Origin: Geosiphon pyriformis
Taxonomy: Eukaryota > Glomeromycota > Glomeromycetes > Archaeosporales > Geosiphonaceae
NCBI GenBank assembly: GCA_016748015.1
Contig: JAAOMT010000003.1
Location: forward strand, 138,922 to 202,921
Length of the DNA stretch: 64,000 bases
Direction of reading: 5' to 3'
The notes under the pieces are model-generated. The model searched no databases and had not been told where the DNA came from. It worked only from the letters and a program-made list of their open reading frames with translations. The translations under genes were made by a program, and so were the position numbers. Positions 1-11,570 of this stretch are shown one piece after another. Position 1 is the first letter of the stretch. The number at the start of each line of letters is the position of its first letter.

Positions 1-273
1 AATAAATTCTGTCATAACCAATACTTTTAGATTAAATCTCATGAATCTACGTAAAAACATGCATTTCTTTTTGCGCTTTGAAAACCGTAACGCATTAGTC
101 TTAAATGTTTTAATGTGTTTTTTTCGCAGAAAAACAAGTTTTTCCTTCAAACATTTGGGATCTGTGCATGGAAGGTTTAAAATTTTAATGTAACCGCCAA
201 AAAATTTGTTCTTTTAAATTCTGATTATTGTTTTCATATGAAATCCTAAAATATTAAACAATCAAGATTCTAG

Positions 274-304
<31 letters not shown>

Positions 305-1501
305 TGTGATCTAAAAAAATCCCCAGTGACATGAGATCAACGCTAGAAAAAAAATGAGAGGTCACCCTGACATTGTGTGCAAGGTACCAGGTTAAGGAGT
401 GCCAAACAAACAATCAAAAAAATTGATTTTGAGAATGCTTTTTCAAGATCGACGATGTGGCAACCAAAAATCACATTGTTTTTCCAAGTTCATATACTGT
501 GAGAAGAAATGTCACAAACGGTAGTACCCTCGCGAGGGTTCTCGATCCAAAACTTGACTGTGAGCAGGACTTTTGATTTTTTTTTTGATTTTTTTTTCCC
601 ATTGCACAGAATGGGTAGCATGTTTTTACGATTTCCTAAAAATGAAAAAAAAAAACTGAATATCACCTTTTGATAGTGACGTAAAACAATTGGGGAAGAA
701 TGCTAAAAAGAATTGCGGCCATCACTTTTGAACAATACAAGAGAGAGAGAGAAATGATAAATTAAGATTATCAGAAAAGCCGAATAAAAACAATAGAATA
801 TATTGAAGTCCAAAAATAAGATTCGATTATTTAATAAATGAGCGCCAAACTTAGTTTTTAAAAAGTTTTCTAAATGTTACGCCATATTTATTTTTTTTAT
901 TTTTTTTATTTTTTTTCTCTAAAATGTAGGAGAGCTGTCAACCACTACTCTATTTTTATAACTAGGTGGGAAAAGGTTTCAATGAAAATGGAATGTAGCA
1001 CACACACACACACATAAACAGGCTCGAATTCCCGGTTTTTTCTCCTTTTCAGCGCCACAATGATAGGCGTAATATTTGTATGCAGCAGCAGCAGCAAAAA
1101 ATTTCTACCGTTTTTAAGTATGATAATAATAGATGATGATGATGATGATGATGATGATGACGACGACGACGACGATGATGATTCCACTGAAAACATGTGT
1201 GTGGTATGAAAAGATTTATTTTTGAGTTTTGCATGTGAAATTAAAGAGAACAATTTTTTATCTGCCGTGATATCAAACCAATCTAAAATTTTGAATTCAC
1301 AGAAAAAAAAAAATCTTTTTTGATTTTAAATGGGATCACAGGATTAAATCAGAATTTTTAAAGATAACCTTGCAATTGAAAGATTGACTTAATTGGGAAT
1401 ATTTTAAAATTCACAAAGAATTTTCGGAGTTCCAAAAGGAAATCAATTCATTAAATTGATTGCCTTTTTTTTTTTGGTGTTACAACATTTGATTATCATA
1501 C

Positions 1502-1539
<38 letters not shown>

Positions 1540-2080
1540 TTTTGACGTTTTTTTAAAATTTTCAAAAGAAATATTATCCTCTAATTTTAAATATTTTCTA
1601 ACAATTTTACAATTGTGCCCCAATTAATTGAAAAAATTTATAGAAATATTTAACCTAATCTTTAATATTCAACAATCACCAGCACATTAATGACGAACAT
1701 TACTATTAAAGACAATATAAATGATGTGATGAAATCATTTTTTATATAGATTTCATTTTATTAATAATAATGTATTTTCATGTACATTATCAAAAGAATG
1801 AGAGAGATAGAGAGAGAGAGAGAAAAGAACCAATCTAGAAAGAGACAAAATATGCAATATTAAATTTTAATTTTATTATTGCGAAAATAATTTCAAATAT
1901 ATGCATATATAAAAGTCTTGGTCTGCAAGTATATCTTTTAAGAAATCTATTTCATATGTGTGTGTTTAAAGAATCTAAAAATGGTTTTCAGCAAAAAACT
2001 TTTCAATTAATTACTTACTTGAACCATAATCATTTGGTTGATGTGACGAATTTACTTTTAATATCTTTTTAATATATATA
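1..2080. other. Gene-free AT-rich region with simple repeats
   Basis: No coding region is convincing here. Open frames in this stretch are produced by trinucleotide repeats. Simple repeats are an AAC run (about 275-303), an AC run (about 1001-1016), a short AGC run (1082-1096), a GAT run that switches to GAC and back (1131-1191), an ATT run (1503-1539) and a GA-rich run (about 1800-1824). Confidence 0.6.
1131..1191. repeat. GAT/GAC trinucleotide microsatellite
   Basis: Consecutive GAT units, then four to five GAC units, then GAT again. The interruption by a C-containing block suggests an old, partly stabilised microsatellite. Poly-Ser and poly-His frames across it are artefacts of the repeat. 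Confidence 0.9.
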
Positions 2081-2110
2081 TGAATAACCGGGAAAATTTA
2101 AATCTTTTTC

Positions 2111-2154
2111 ATTACTACTACTACTACATATACTTACTATTCCTACTACTATTC

Positions 2155-2229
<75 letters not shown>

Positions 2230-2240
2230 ACTACTACTAT
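2111..2240. repeat. CTA trinucleotide microsatellite, about 130 bp
   Basis: An imperfect CTA/ACT run that is nearly pure from about 2154 to 2228. It yields poly-Leu on one strand and poly-Ser on the other, neither of which I take as a gene. Confidence 0.95.
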
Positions 2241-2846
2241 CCATGCAACAACAGATCTAAGCGTGTGTGCATTGTTCTCATTTTTAACCAGATCGTCTCT
2301 AATATTTTCCATTGATAGATTATTATTTTTTTGAGCTTGGGGCACTCGGTGAATTCTTCACACTGTTTATCAAATTTAGTAGGAGTGACCTTTACATAAT
2401 AACTTTTTTCTTTCTGAAAGAATTTTCGATTAGACCGTGTTGTGTTGTGTTGAGATGATGCAAAGTTATAAATCTTCATTATTAAATTTTCCGCTTGTTA
2501 AAAAAAACGCGTGCTACCTGATTACCTTATACAAACAATGAGTTCTTTGACGAAACACGGAAAACTTTGAAAAATTGCACAAACAAATATATATATATAT
2601 ATACATATGTCATATAATTTATCTAATTAAAGTATTATTTTATTCGTATATTCAAAAGTTTAGGTAAAATAGGCTTGGGAATAACCTCTTTTAAGCAATT
2701 TGCTATTTAAATGTTCCTCGGTTCATTCCTTAAAAAAATGTAAATTTTCCGGCTGAGTCTCATCATTTTACTCTGAATAGAAAATTCGGAATTTTCTGGA
2801 TTCGACCATTGTTAGCCACTCATTTTTTTGAGTAGATAGAAACCTT

Positions 2847-3106
2847 ATATGGGGCAGACTGCAACAAAACCAGACAAAGTGAACATTCTATTACGTGACA
2901 TAAATGAGAGGCTGATGTGGCTGAAGTTAAATTAAATTTATGTAGCAAACTTCCATTACTATCTAAAATTATACGGGATTAATATAGGATTATCTCTATA
3001 TAAAAAATATAAATATGAAACTAATTTACATCAAATCCACCATGGAACAAAAAAATTACAGCACTATTCGAAACATTTTAAAGAAAGCTCAAGGAGAAAA
3101 ATTTGC
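2847..3106 (+). repeat. Left terminal inverted repeat
   Basis: Pairs with 4444-4727 in inverted orientation. It contains a copy of the start of the enclosed pseudogene: an ATG at 3015, with a frame reading MKLIYIKSTMEQKNYSTIRN, running outward-to-inward on the plus strand. The frame continues as unrelated sequence to a stop near 3209. Confidence 0.9.
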
Positions 3107-3304
3107 TCCATATGTTTTTAATATTAATTATACCCAAACTCTCCAGGAATATCTAAATAGTAATAAAGAAAAAATTACTATAAAATCTATCAAGAGAAAG
3201 GTTTTTTAAAAGAGTAATAGACATTTCCAATCAAGAACCAAGAAAGAAAAGAAACTTGGCAGAATAAACTGAATAAATTTTAACAAACAAATTACTTTTT
3301 CTTT

Positions 3305-4536
3305 TTAATCTTTTTGCAAATTCAAACAAACAATGCTAGTGCTATTAATATCAAACTTATGCTTGCCAGTCGTAATAAAAGATATTGAAATGCCATGCTT
3401 GTGGATGGCTTCTAATGCCTTAAGAGCTCTTGAACTTTGCTGTTTCGTTATTTTGTGCTTATCCAATGGGGTACCAACAATGGTCAATTCAATAATGAAG
3501 CACATCCCTCCTCCAAAATACCCATGACAAACCAATTTTGGAATATATTGTCCTTGGATATCAGCAAGACTTTCATAGATCTCTACTTCTTTTTGCATTT
3601 CTTCTAGAACATATGGTGGTGCTTTTGCCAAGTCGACAGTCTTTAAAGCAATTGTTTCACCACGAAATTTGCATTAGAGCGTTTGACCACTTCGGCCTTC
3701 ATCTAGTATATCCATGAACTTAAAGTCTGTAAAAGCAAAATTATGTAGCTTGTCTGAAGCGTTGGGCAATTGTTGATATGTGGATGTGCTGGTAGTCGAT
3801 TTTTGATTTGCTGATTAGGTAGAAGATAATTTTGACTGTGATCGAAGAACACATGGATTATTATTTCCATGAGTTGGTACTGGCACCTGATATGGATTAA
3901 GGGATTCAGGATTATCCTTTGCTTGTCAAGCCAAATAAGCGTACGCCTTAAGCACTGGCGGAGATTTTGATTGTAGTGGAAGAGTTTTTGAGATCCAGAG
4001 TATTGTGTGCTCTCGGCGTAGAAACCAGTGATTATCGTAGGTGGTTTCAATACCTTATCTACGCTCATTTGCTCCCATATAATCGTAGATTTGTTGGACC
4101 ACCGTTTTTGCTTTGTCATTATCCTGATAAAACTCGGGAAACGTCCTTCCATCAATATCTTCTAACACATGCTTTCTTTTAACTTCGATCACTAAGATTA
4201 ATAATTCTCCAAGATGACAATTTAAGTCTGGTATACCAGGAGTATGGGGTTTGAAGCCTTGAGAAATTATAACCTTCTGATATCATAAGCCTATTTAACA
4301 CTATACAAATGTTGGAATTCAAGGCATCACGAACATCTTCTTCATTAGTCATCACTCTATCTTCGCTAAATTGCGGTCTCTCGAATCTCGGTTGTTGATC
4401 GAAGCGGAATTGGTTCACTTCCTCGAGAAATTTATCCCAAAGCAGCAATTTTTTCTCCTTGAGCTTTCTTTAAAATGCTTCGAATAGTGCTGTAATTTTT
4501 TTGTTCCATGGTGGATTTGATGTAAATTAGTTTCAT
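3305..4536 (-). pseudogene. Decayed nuclease-like plus protein kinase-like gene
   Basis: Reading from the minus strand, an N-terminal part (about 4536-3820) contains an ILVIEVKRKH segment resembling the E-x-K core of a PD-(D/E)XK nuclease fold. It is followed by conserved-looking stretches such as YDNHWFLRRE. The C-terminal part (about 3710-3370) is kinase-like: a glycine-rich EGRSG segment, then ETIALK with the expected ATP-binding lysine, a helix around EMQKEVEIYESL, and a hinge-like GGGMCFIIEL. The frame diverges just after AIHKHGI, so the HxD catalytic loop and the DFG region are absent. The gene is dead: frameshifts occur near 4447 and near 4240, and in-frame stops lie at 4055-4057, 3815-3817 and 3674-3676. 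The architecture recalls Crinkler-like nuclease-kinase fusions that are numerous in Rhizophagus; that assignment is from memory of the family, not a search. Confidence 0.7.
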
Positions 4537-4727
4537 ATTTATATTTTTTATATAGAGATAATCCTATATTAATCCCGTATAATTTTAGATAGTAATGGAA
4601 GTTTGCTACATAAATTTAATTAAAATGCTATTAGTCAAATTAGTTAACTTCAGCCACATCAGCCTCTCATTTATGTCACGTAATAGAATGTTCAATTTGT
4701 CCGGTTTTGTTGCAGTCTGCCCCATAT
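4444..4727 (-). repeat. Right terminal inverted repeat
   Basis: Reverse complement of the left arm. It carries the putative start of the enclosed pseudogene (minus-strand ATG at 4536, or a second in-frame ATG at 4509). About 24 bases near 4621-4645 have no counterpart in the left arm. Confidence 0.9.
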
Positions 4728-4845
4728 TACAATTAGTCATAATCCTTTAATATTTCATGTTGACCAATCTCAGTTTTTGAATATTTGAGTTATCGAAATA
4801 AATGGCCTCTGGAAATTTCTGCAGGATCTCATCTTAGATTAATTA

Positions 4846-4906
<61 letters not shown>

Positions 4907-5337
4907 ATTTTATGAATTAACTCGGCTACGAATCGAGCAATGAGCTAATTTCTCCAGTTATCAAAAAAGATCAGGGTCTTTTTTGTGGTAATAAACTTTA
5001 AAATTTCATTTTATATATATAATTAACTAATTAACTAATTAACAAACTCGCTATGAACTTGTAATCCTACTGATTTCTTTGATTAACTACGGAAAAAAAA
5101 AACTTTTCAAAATCAAAATATGTTCAGTACTGCCAATCAAAAAATTATTAATAAATCTTTCGCTTGGTAATAATTTAAATATAATAAAATAAAATTATTT
5201 CATTAGAAGAATAAACATTCTTTATCACTCTAATAGCAATCATATGAAAAGTATTAGAATGGGGGATGATATTTAAAATCAAAACAGCGTGATCATAAAA
5301 TTTCTTTTATTTATATACTTTACATCTTTATTAAATG

Positions 5338-5368
<31 letters not shown>

Positions 5369-6975
5369 CTATAATAATGATTTTGGAATAAGTGAAAAAA
5401 TTAATAATTTAAACCCAAAATCCAATTTAAGAATAGGTTAAAAGTTAAAAATTAAAAATTGCGCATAATTAATTAAAAATTAATTTATGAAAAAATAAAG
5501 TATATTCTTAATAAACTAATTAATTTTTCATCACATTGTTATTATAATTTATTCTTAAAAAAGTACATAAACTAATCAATAACAATAATATTTAAGGTAA
5601 AAATTACTTCAATACAATATAAATAATAAAATAGAAATAATAATTATAAAATTTATATATAATTAATAAATAAATAAGATAATTTATAATATATTTTACA
5701 TAAAAAATAAGATAATTTAAAATAAATAAAAACTTTATTATTATTATTATTATTATTATAATATTTTAGAAACTAATATTTTTAAATCTTTTTTTGATGA
5801 ATAATAATCTATTCTTTACTATTATTTAATATTGTAAATGAAAACAAAATTTTTTAAATTAAAATTATATTTTTCGCCTATAAATTTCTAACATAAAATT
5901 AATTTTTTATTCTAAACCAAATAATATCATTTAATATACTCGAAAAAAAAAATTTTATTCATGATAAAAATAAAAACCGTTATTTCTATAATAAATTACT
6001 TAAAATAATAATAATCACACAAAAAATAAAATACTTAATATAAATAATTAATAATACAAATAACATGTTTAATAATAATTTTATTTAATATAATTAATAT
6101 AATAATTTATTATGAATTTAAATAATAATTAAAATATAAATATTATATAAAAATATTACAAAAGATTTTTTATTTATTTTATTTTATTTGTTTTATTTTA
6201 TTTTAAAATAAATTACAAGTTAATTGATTGAATTGAAATTTATATATATTAAAACAGACCGTAACTTTTGTTGAATTTATTATTATATTTGTATTATTTT
6301 GTATATTTATTTATTTATTTTATTTTTTTATAAAATTTTGCTTTTAAATAATTTATTTAAAATCAGAAATGCCTGTTGTATTTTATAATTTTTTTAATAA
6401 GTTTTTCTGAATAAAAATATAATACAAGCAGTTAAATGCTTTATTATGAAATATTGTTCAACATTACATATATTGTATGTCTTTGTATAAGCAATAATAT
6501 TAAATTTTTTAGTAGCTCAAAAAAAATTAATCATTGTCAAAAAATAAATTAGATGCCAATTGTGGTTGTAATTGTGCTTGATTATTATTATGACTTTTTA
6601 TTATGTAAGATGATTGTTTGAAATGGAAAGAGTGAATTTATTATTTAGTATTTATGATCAATCATTTACTATAAGAATGTGTTTTACTTCAAAATAACAA
6701 AAACTTGTAACGAAACTTTTACTACTACAGAACATCAACTTCTACATACAAAATTCTATCTTCTTCAATTTTTACAATTTGCCCAGCATTATTTTGATGG
6801 ATACCATTAAACGAGCATTACCAACCATCATTATATCATTGATAATTTTTTTTTTTACATCTAATGGCAACAAACAATTTGATTTCTTTAAACATATCAT
6901 TGATTTCCATCCAAGGTAAGGATTAAATCGTGTGATAACAAATAGTATACAAATACATTAACAAATGACTCATTC
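4728..6975. other. Gene-free A/T-rich region with microsatellites
   Basis: No supported gene. It holds a long ATT run (4846-4905), a TA run (5338-5363) and extended A/T tracts from about 5.0 to 6.5 kb. Open frames are short and low in complexity. Confidence 0.6.
4846..4905. repeat. ATT microsatellite, 60 bp
   Basis: About 20 nearly perfect ATT units. Confidence 0.95.
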
Positions 6976-6979
6976 TAAA

Positions 6980-7141
6980 CTACCCAGAAATAAGCACCAC
7001 CTTCTATTTTACTACGTTGATTTGGGTGGTGCTTATTCCTGAATGAATATGGTAGATATTCAAGAAAATATTCGGAAATAAACACCACACCCCTATTTTA
7101 GAATCCAAAAATGTCAGTCAAGTAGTACTTATTTCTGGGAG
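6980..7141. repeat. Nested inverted motif cluster, possible MITE
   Basis: Four copies of a motif close to CCAGAAATAAGCACCACC alternate in orientation: plus at 6984-7001, minus at 7024-7041, plus at 7074-7092 and minus at 7122-7139. The outer pair forms a terminal inverted repeat of about 20 bp and the inner pair a second palindrome. This fits one small TIR element inserted into a relative, or the collapsed ends of a larger transposon. No transposase lies between them. Confidence 0.65.
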
Positions 7142-7330
7142 AAAACGGTAACCAAAGAAAGCAAATAAAAAAAGAAATTGAAAATCCAAAAGTTGAGAAC
7201 ACCAATTTAAAGCAGGAAATCAGAAATTTAAAAGTTATCATTGAATCAGTTAAAATAATGGTTAGAAAACAATTTAGGCTTCTTGTGATGCATAAAAAAC
7301 ACACCATACTATTGAAATTCTTTGTGTAAT
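7136..7330 (+). pseudogene. Coiled-coil coding remnant
   Basis: An open plus-strand frame without a start codon runs from the end of the motif cluster to a TAA near 7330. It encodes a basic stretch followed by a heptad-like series with I, V, L, I, L at regular spacing (for example QRKQIKKEIEN and NLKQEIRNLKVIIESVK). This looks like the tail of a leucine-zipper or coiled-coil segment from a broken gene. I cannot name the family. Confidence 0.35.
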
Positions 7331-10300
7331 AAACAGAAAAGGCACTTTTAATATTTTATTTTTGTTAGCCCTTGGTTTTTCTTCAGATGCTTCGATTGAA
7401 AAATGAAAATTTTATGCATTATTCAATTTAAGGGAAATTATTAAATAAACATTTTTGTTGTTGTTGTTGTTGTTTCAATTTCAAATTGATTAGGCTAACA
7501 TGAATCAATAACTCTAAATCCATGGATACATGCTAATAGTTAGATTAGATCATAATCAATCAATCAGATGGGCTGGCATCTTTTACAAAAGATTTTCCAA
7601 CAGGAAATATGGTTTCAAAATCTCAAAAGCAAGTTAAGTGTACCATCCTGCTTTTAAACGAACTATTCCATCCAAAATTAAGTATTTTAAATTCGTTTAA
7701 TATACTGAACGTTTTCATCATCATATATTATGCATTTGAATATCTTTGCCTTGGTAAGCTAATTACATTTTAATTATATTTATTTTGTTTATAATTTTTT
7801 TTCATGCTATTTCAAGAAACATCTAAAATCAAAGAATTCTAAATGATAGAGCACTACTACAAAGAAAAACTTTTATGTGATAATATGCACTAAAAAATTC
7901 TTGTTTAATTCATGACATTTAAGAAACTCTGCAGGTCTTAGTAATGAAGAAGTTGATTGAAAAAAAAAGGCATAAACTCTTGAATATTTGACTTTGAAAG
8001 GTGGTTCATTTTCACTAAAGAAATTACTTTGAACCAATCTCGAAATCATTGATTATATCCACGTGTTTATTGTAACTAATGCGATTAAATATTTATTTTT
8101 AATTTATTTTTTGAATTCTCCATTAAGGAAGGAACAATATTATTACATAAGCTTAAACAAATATTTAAACCATCATATATATTTCATTTGACAGATTTTT
8201 TCATGCTCAAAAAGTTTTAATAATATTCTAATCAAAGAGCATTATTTTAATTAATTGAGATTTTTTTAGATATTTAAAAGTAATTCAAAACCTATTATAA
8301 TATTCTATTTGACAAGAGAAAAAGCAAGACAAATATATCATAATATTAAATTAATTTAATGATTAACAAGAATAGAAAAATCGGAAACAAAAAATATAAT
8401 TAAAATTATTTCATCATAAGGCTCAGAAATTTATATCCATGAAGAGGCACTATTGATAAAAAATTATAAAACATATCTAACGATGTGAATAATTTATGTT
8501 AGATGAAGATTTTAAATTTCAATAAATACAAATGTCGATAATTCTCAACTCAATTATTATTATATTTTTGTGGTATATAAAAGCATCATAGTAACGATTG
8601 TATTAAGAGGTGTGCAATGATTTTGCTGCCATTGAGAGCTCAGTTAGATCATGCTATAAATATTTCTTTCATATCTTTAGCAACTTTCATTTCATAATGT
8701 ATGGTAATGAATTTGTGATTAATATTGTATTTTTTTAATGCTTCTTGAATATTGAGCCCATCAGCTTTTATGTTGTGTAATTTAAGGACTAGCGGGACAA
8801 TTATTGTTCATTAAATTAATTCAAGCAGATTGCAACGAGAACTAGAGCAAACAGAAATGAAGTCAAAAAGACTAGCTTGATATTAAAAAATTCCACAATC
8901 TAGACAAATAGTATCATTGGAAAAGGAGGCGGTTTATCTTTAGCTTATACTTTCAAGGAGTTTAAATACAGCGAATTTACGAGTAAATTAGTGAAAATCA
9001 ACAAGACGTGCGTTTGATGATAGAATAATAAAATGATAATATTATAACCTTTTTGATGTACATCATTCCGAGATATAATATATGGTGATAGGAAAGGTAA
9101 CGAAATTGGTTCCAGAAATCTGTGTCACTTTGGGTAGCTTAAAATGTGAAAAGGTTTCTTAGCCGCTATGACTATACAATAAGTAGAATTAACAACGTTT
9201 TTTTTTCAGTTTCCTTTTTCATGATTTTGGACAATTAATCGCTGCGCTTGGGGAAATTTTATTTTAAATGTCACACAAATTTAAAATGAGACATGTGAGT
9301 TACACCATATTGTCATTCGGGCTTAATTGACTCATTATGATCGCCAAAAACCAACTTGCAATGATCGCAGTCAAAAGTATCATTTTTATTTTTCAAAGGT
9401 TCCCAGGGCCCGGATGCAATCTTCTCACCTGAAGAGGATCGGGACAATAGAACTTTGACGAAATCAAAATATTAAGCACGGGCTAGGTCCCCGGTGAATA
9501 CCTTAATTTTTTTCTACAATTGTGTAAAACAAGAGAAAGCCTAAAGATCCCTTTTAGTGATTTTCACTTACAAAATTATCAATCATACACAACCTCACAT
9601 GCATGGTGTAAACCTACTCCTTGGCTCAATATCCCAATCGAGGAATAAGAAAGAGATCATTAAACTTATATTGGTAATCAATTTTCCAAAGATTTTGTTC
9701 TTTCATCTTGCCTAGAAATTTAGGTCTGTTCCCTGATCGAAAAAGGATCGGGACAATAGTGTTAAAAAGAATGAGATTTGATGATGCTATAATTAATTCA
9801 ATATTTGCGACTTTGAAGACTAAAAACTAAAGAACAATGTCTTTTAAAATACAAGTACTAATTCTCATCAATAAAAAAATTTAGTTAGTGTTACAAATAT
9901 TAAGACAAGTGTATATTGTTTGCAATTGGACACAATGAATATCGTGCACACACGGTCAGCGGCTTTTTCACCAACTGTACATCATCGAAAATGGAAAAAA
10001 TTCAATATGGATCTACCAAACACCGAGGAATGAATCTCGCAATAATCTTTCAAAATTATTACTTTTAAATGAATGCCAATTAATCTAATGACTAAAATTA
10101 GTCAAGAAAGATATTGATTATTTCTCATTTGAAGGGTGAAATTTTGGTATAAACTTAATTATATTACGTCTGGAAATGTCCTGAGAAATTCCTTTCTACC
10201 CATTACATAATAATTTTAAAAATTACAAATCAAAGAGATAAGCCATAAGAGGATACCATGTCAGATGGCCAATTCGATGAGAAAACTGAACAAATTAGAA

Positions 10301-10980
10301 CAGAGCTAACAAAAAATATGTTTGATCTTTTTTTGTCTTTTTCAAATAATATTTTTAAAAATTGAAAAATATTTTCCTCATTGATTTTTGGCGGGGAGTT
10401 TTTTTCGAAAAATGACGAAAAGGAAATCAAAAGGAAATTAATGATGTACATATTGTATGCGGTAATTTCGCGAGCTTCTGTTAGTTAAAAAATTTATCGG
10501 GGAGTCATAAAATTTTATAATCTAAATATTTATTTTCGGGATCAAGCGAAATGAGTCATAATAAAATTTTAATATATTTTCAAGATTTCCAAATTAAAGT
10601 AAATTTTCATGGTATTGTAATGCTTTTGCTCTTTTGCTGACAAAATAGATTTGGCGTCCTATTGTTCCCGGATGATCGAGTTAACGTTTTGCTACCGATA
10701 CACTTGTCCTTTTTAGGTAAACAATTGTGCTTATCTTGATTGCGCTTTATGTTTTGGATCACACGATTCAAAAGATTCACCATTCACGCATAAACAGTAT
10801 AATTAAGGGAAATTTTTTATAAATTGAGAGGTTTGGTTGAAGACCGAACGTAGGGATGAGATAGAAACTTTGCTAACAGCAATTCAAAAACTAAAAAAGG
10901 ATACTAATATTTAAGCAAAAAGTTTTAAATATTTCAGAAAAAAAAAACCCTTTTTTTAGTAAAACTTTAATCATATTCAA
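7331..10980. other. Gene-free region
   Basis: No supported gene. A GTT microsatellite lies at about 7454-7473. A 15-base word, GGATCGGGACAATAG, occurs at 9436-9450 and 9745-9759, with a related inverted form near 10659-10677. A TATA-like TATATAAAAG near 8573 is not followed by a convincing reading frame. Confidence 0.5.
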
Positions 10981-11000
10981 CCACTTTCTATTAATTCATT

Positions 11001-11570
11001 ATGCCGTCTTTCAATCAATCCTCATCACCCTATTCCTCTACCGAAGTCAATTTTGATGTTCTCCAAAACAATAATAGTCATCATCATAGTCATCATCATC
11101 ATCATCATCATCATCCAAAAAATCAGCATCGCTTAAAATGTAATAAAACTGCACCATTGCAAAATTCATCTCTTGCTAAAAAAACAATTTTGTTGTCAAA
11201 AACAAAAGATTTAAATGTTCATAATGTGAATTCAAAGGATGGTGTTTCATCTAAAAATCTATCAACCAATCGAATAACTTATGATTGGGAAAAAAGATTA
11301 AGAACTCAACAGCATTCTAAAATTCACCAACCATCACCACCACGACAACCATCAGGGTTCTTGAAAAATGATAACCGGTTTTGGGAATTCAAAATAAAAG
11401 GTGATACGATAACCTATGTCCGATACGGGTATTTGAAAGCTGACGGGAGTTTAGAAGAACGTGCTATCCAAAAACAAGTCCATACGAACTCGGTCAGTGC
11501 GAGACGATTTATTGAGAAATTATTAGATTTGAAAATTAGTACTGGATATGTTGGATGGACTCATTGGTGA
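11001..11570 (+). CDS. WGR-domain protein with poly-His tract
   Basis: A single-exon gene of 189 residues, ATG at 11001, TGA at 11568-11570. The N-terminal 120 residues are low in complexity and probably disordered. They include a histidine tract (residues 27-38, broken by one Ser) and Asn/Ser/Lys-rich sequence. The C-terminal 65 residues (about 125-187) match the WGR fold: an opening FWEFKIKGDTI strand, the central VRYGYLKADG turn, then a helix SARRFIEKLLDLK and a closing TGYVGW. WGR domains occur in PARP-type enzymes, where they help bind broken DNA, and in stand-alone proteins of unknown role. No PARP catalytic domain is present. The W-G-R triad itself is altered to Y-G-Y here. A polyadenylation-like AATAAA lies at 11752-11757. 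The role is unknown beyond possible nucleic acid binding. Confidence 0.85.
   Translation: MPSFNQSSSPYSSTEVNFDVLQNNNSHHHSHHHHHHHHPKNQHRLKCNKTAPLQNSSLAKKTILLSKTKDLNVHNVNSKDGVSSKNLSTNRITYDWEKRLRTQQHSKIHQPSPPRQPSGFLKNDNRFWEFKIKGDTITYVRYGYLKADGSLEERAIQKQVHTNSVSARRFIEKLLDLKISTGYVGWTHW

Larger units (their letters stand above)
2847..4727. mobile_element. TIR-bounded element with decayed nuclease-kinase cargo
   Basis: An 1881-bp unit bounded by long terminal inverted repeats. The outer ends both begin ATATGGGGCAGACTGCAAC when read inward. The left arm is about 260 bp and the right about 284 bp; the right arm has roughly 24 extra bases near its middle. The arms are highly similar, with few mismatches. 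Between them lies a broken gene on the minus strand. No transposase is recognisable inside, so the unit is non-autonomous, or it is a foldback duplication of the gene's 5' end. Flanks are too A/T-rich to define a target-site duplication with certainty. Confidence 0.8.

Noticed and set aside
945-1253. Open frames with poly-Ser or poly-His
   Set aside because: Produced by the GAT/GAC microsatellite; no support outside the repeat.
2080-2345. Open frames with poly-Leu or poly-Ser
   Set aside because: Produced by the CTA microsatellite.
10230-10451. 73-residue minus-strand frame
   Set aside because: No start context, motif or splice partner; likely chance.
7500-10900. TATA-like word near 8573 followed by an ATG
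   Set aside because: The frame stops after about 18 residues and no intron restores a longer one.
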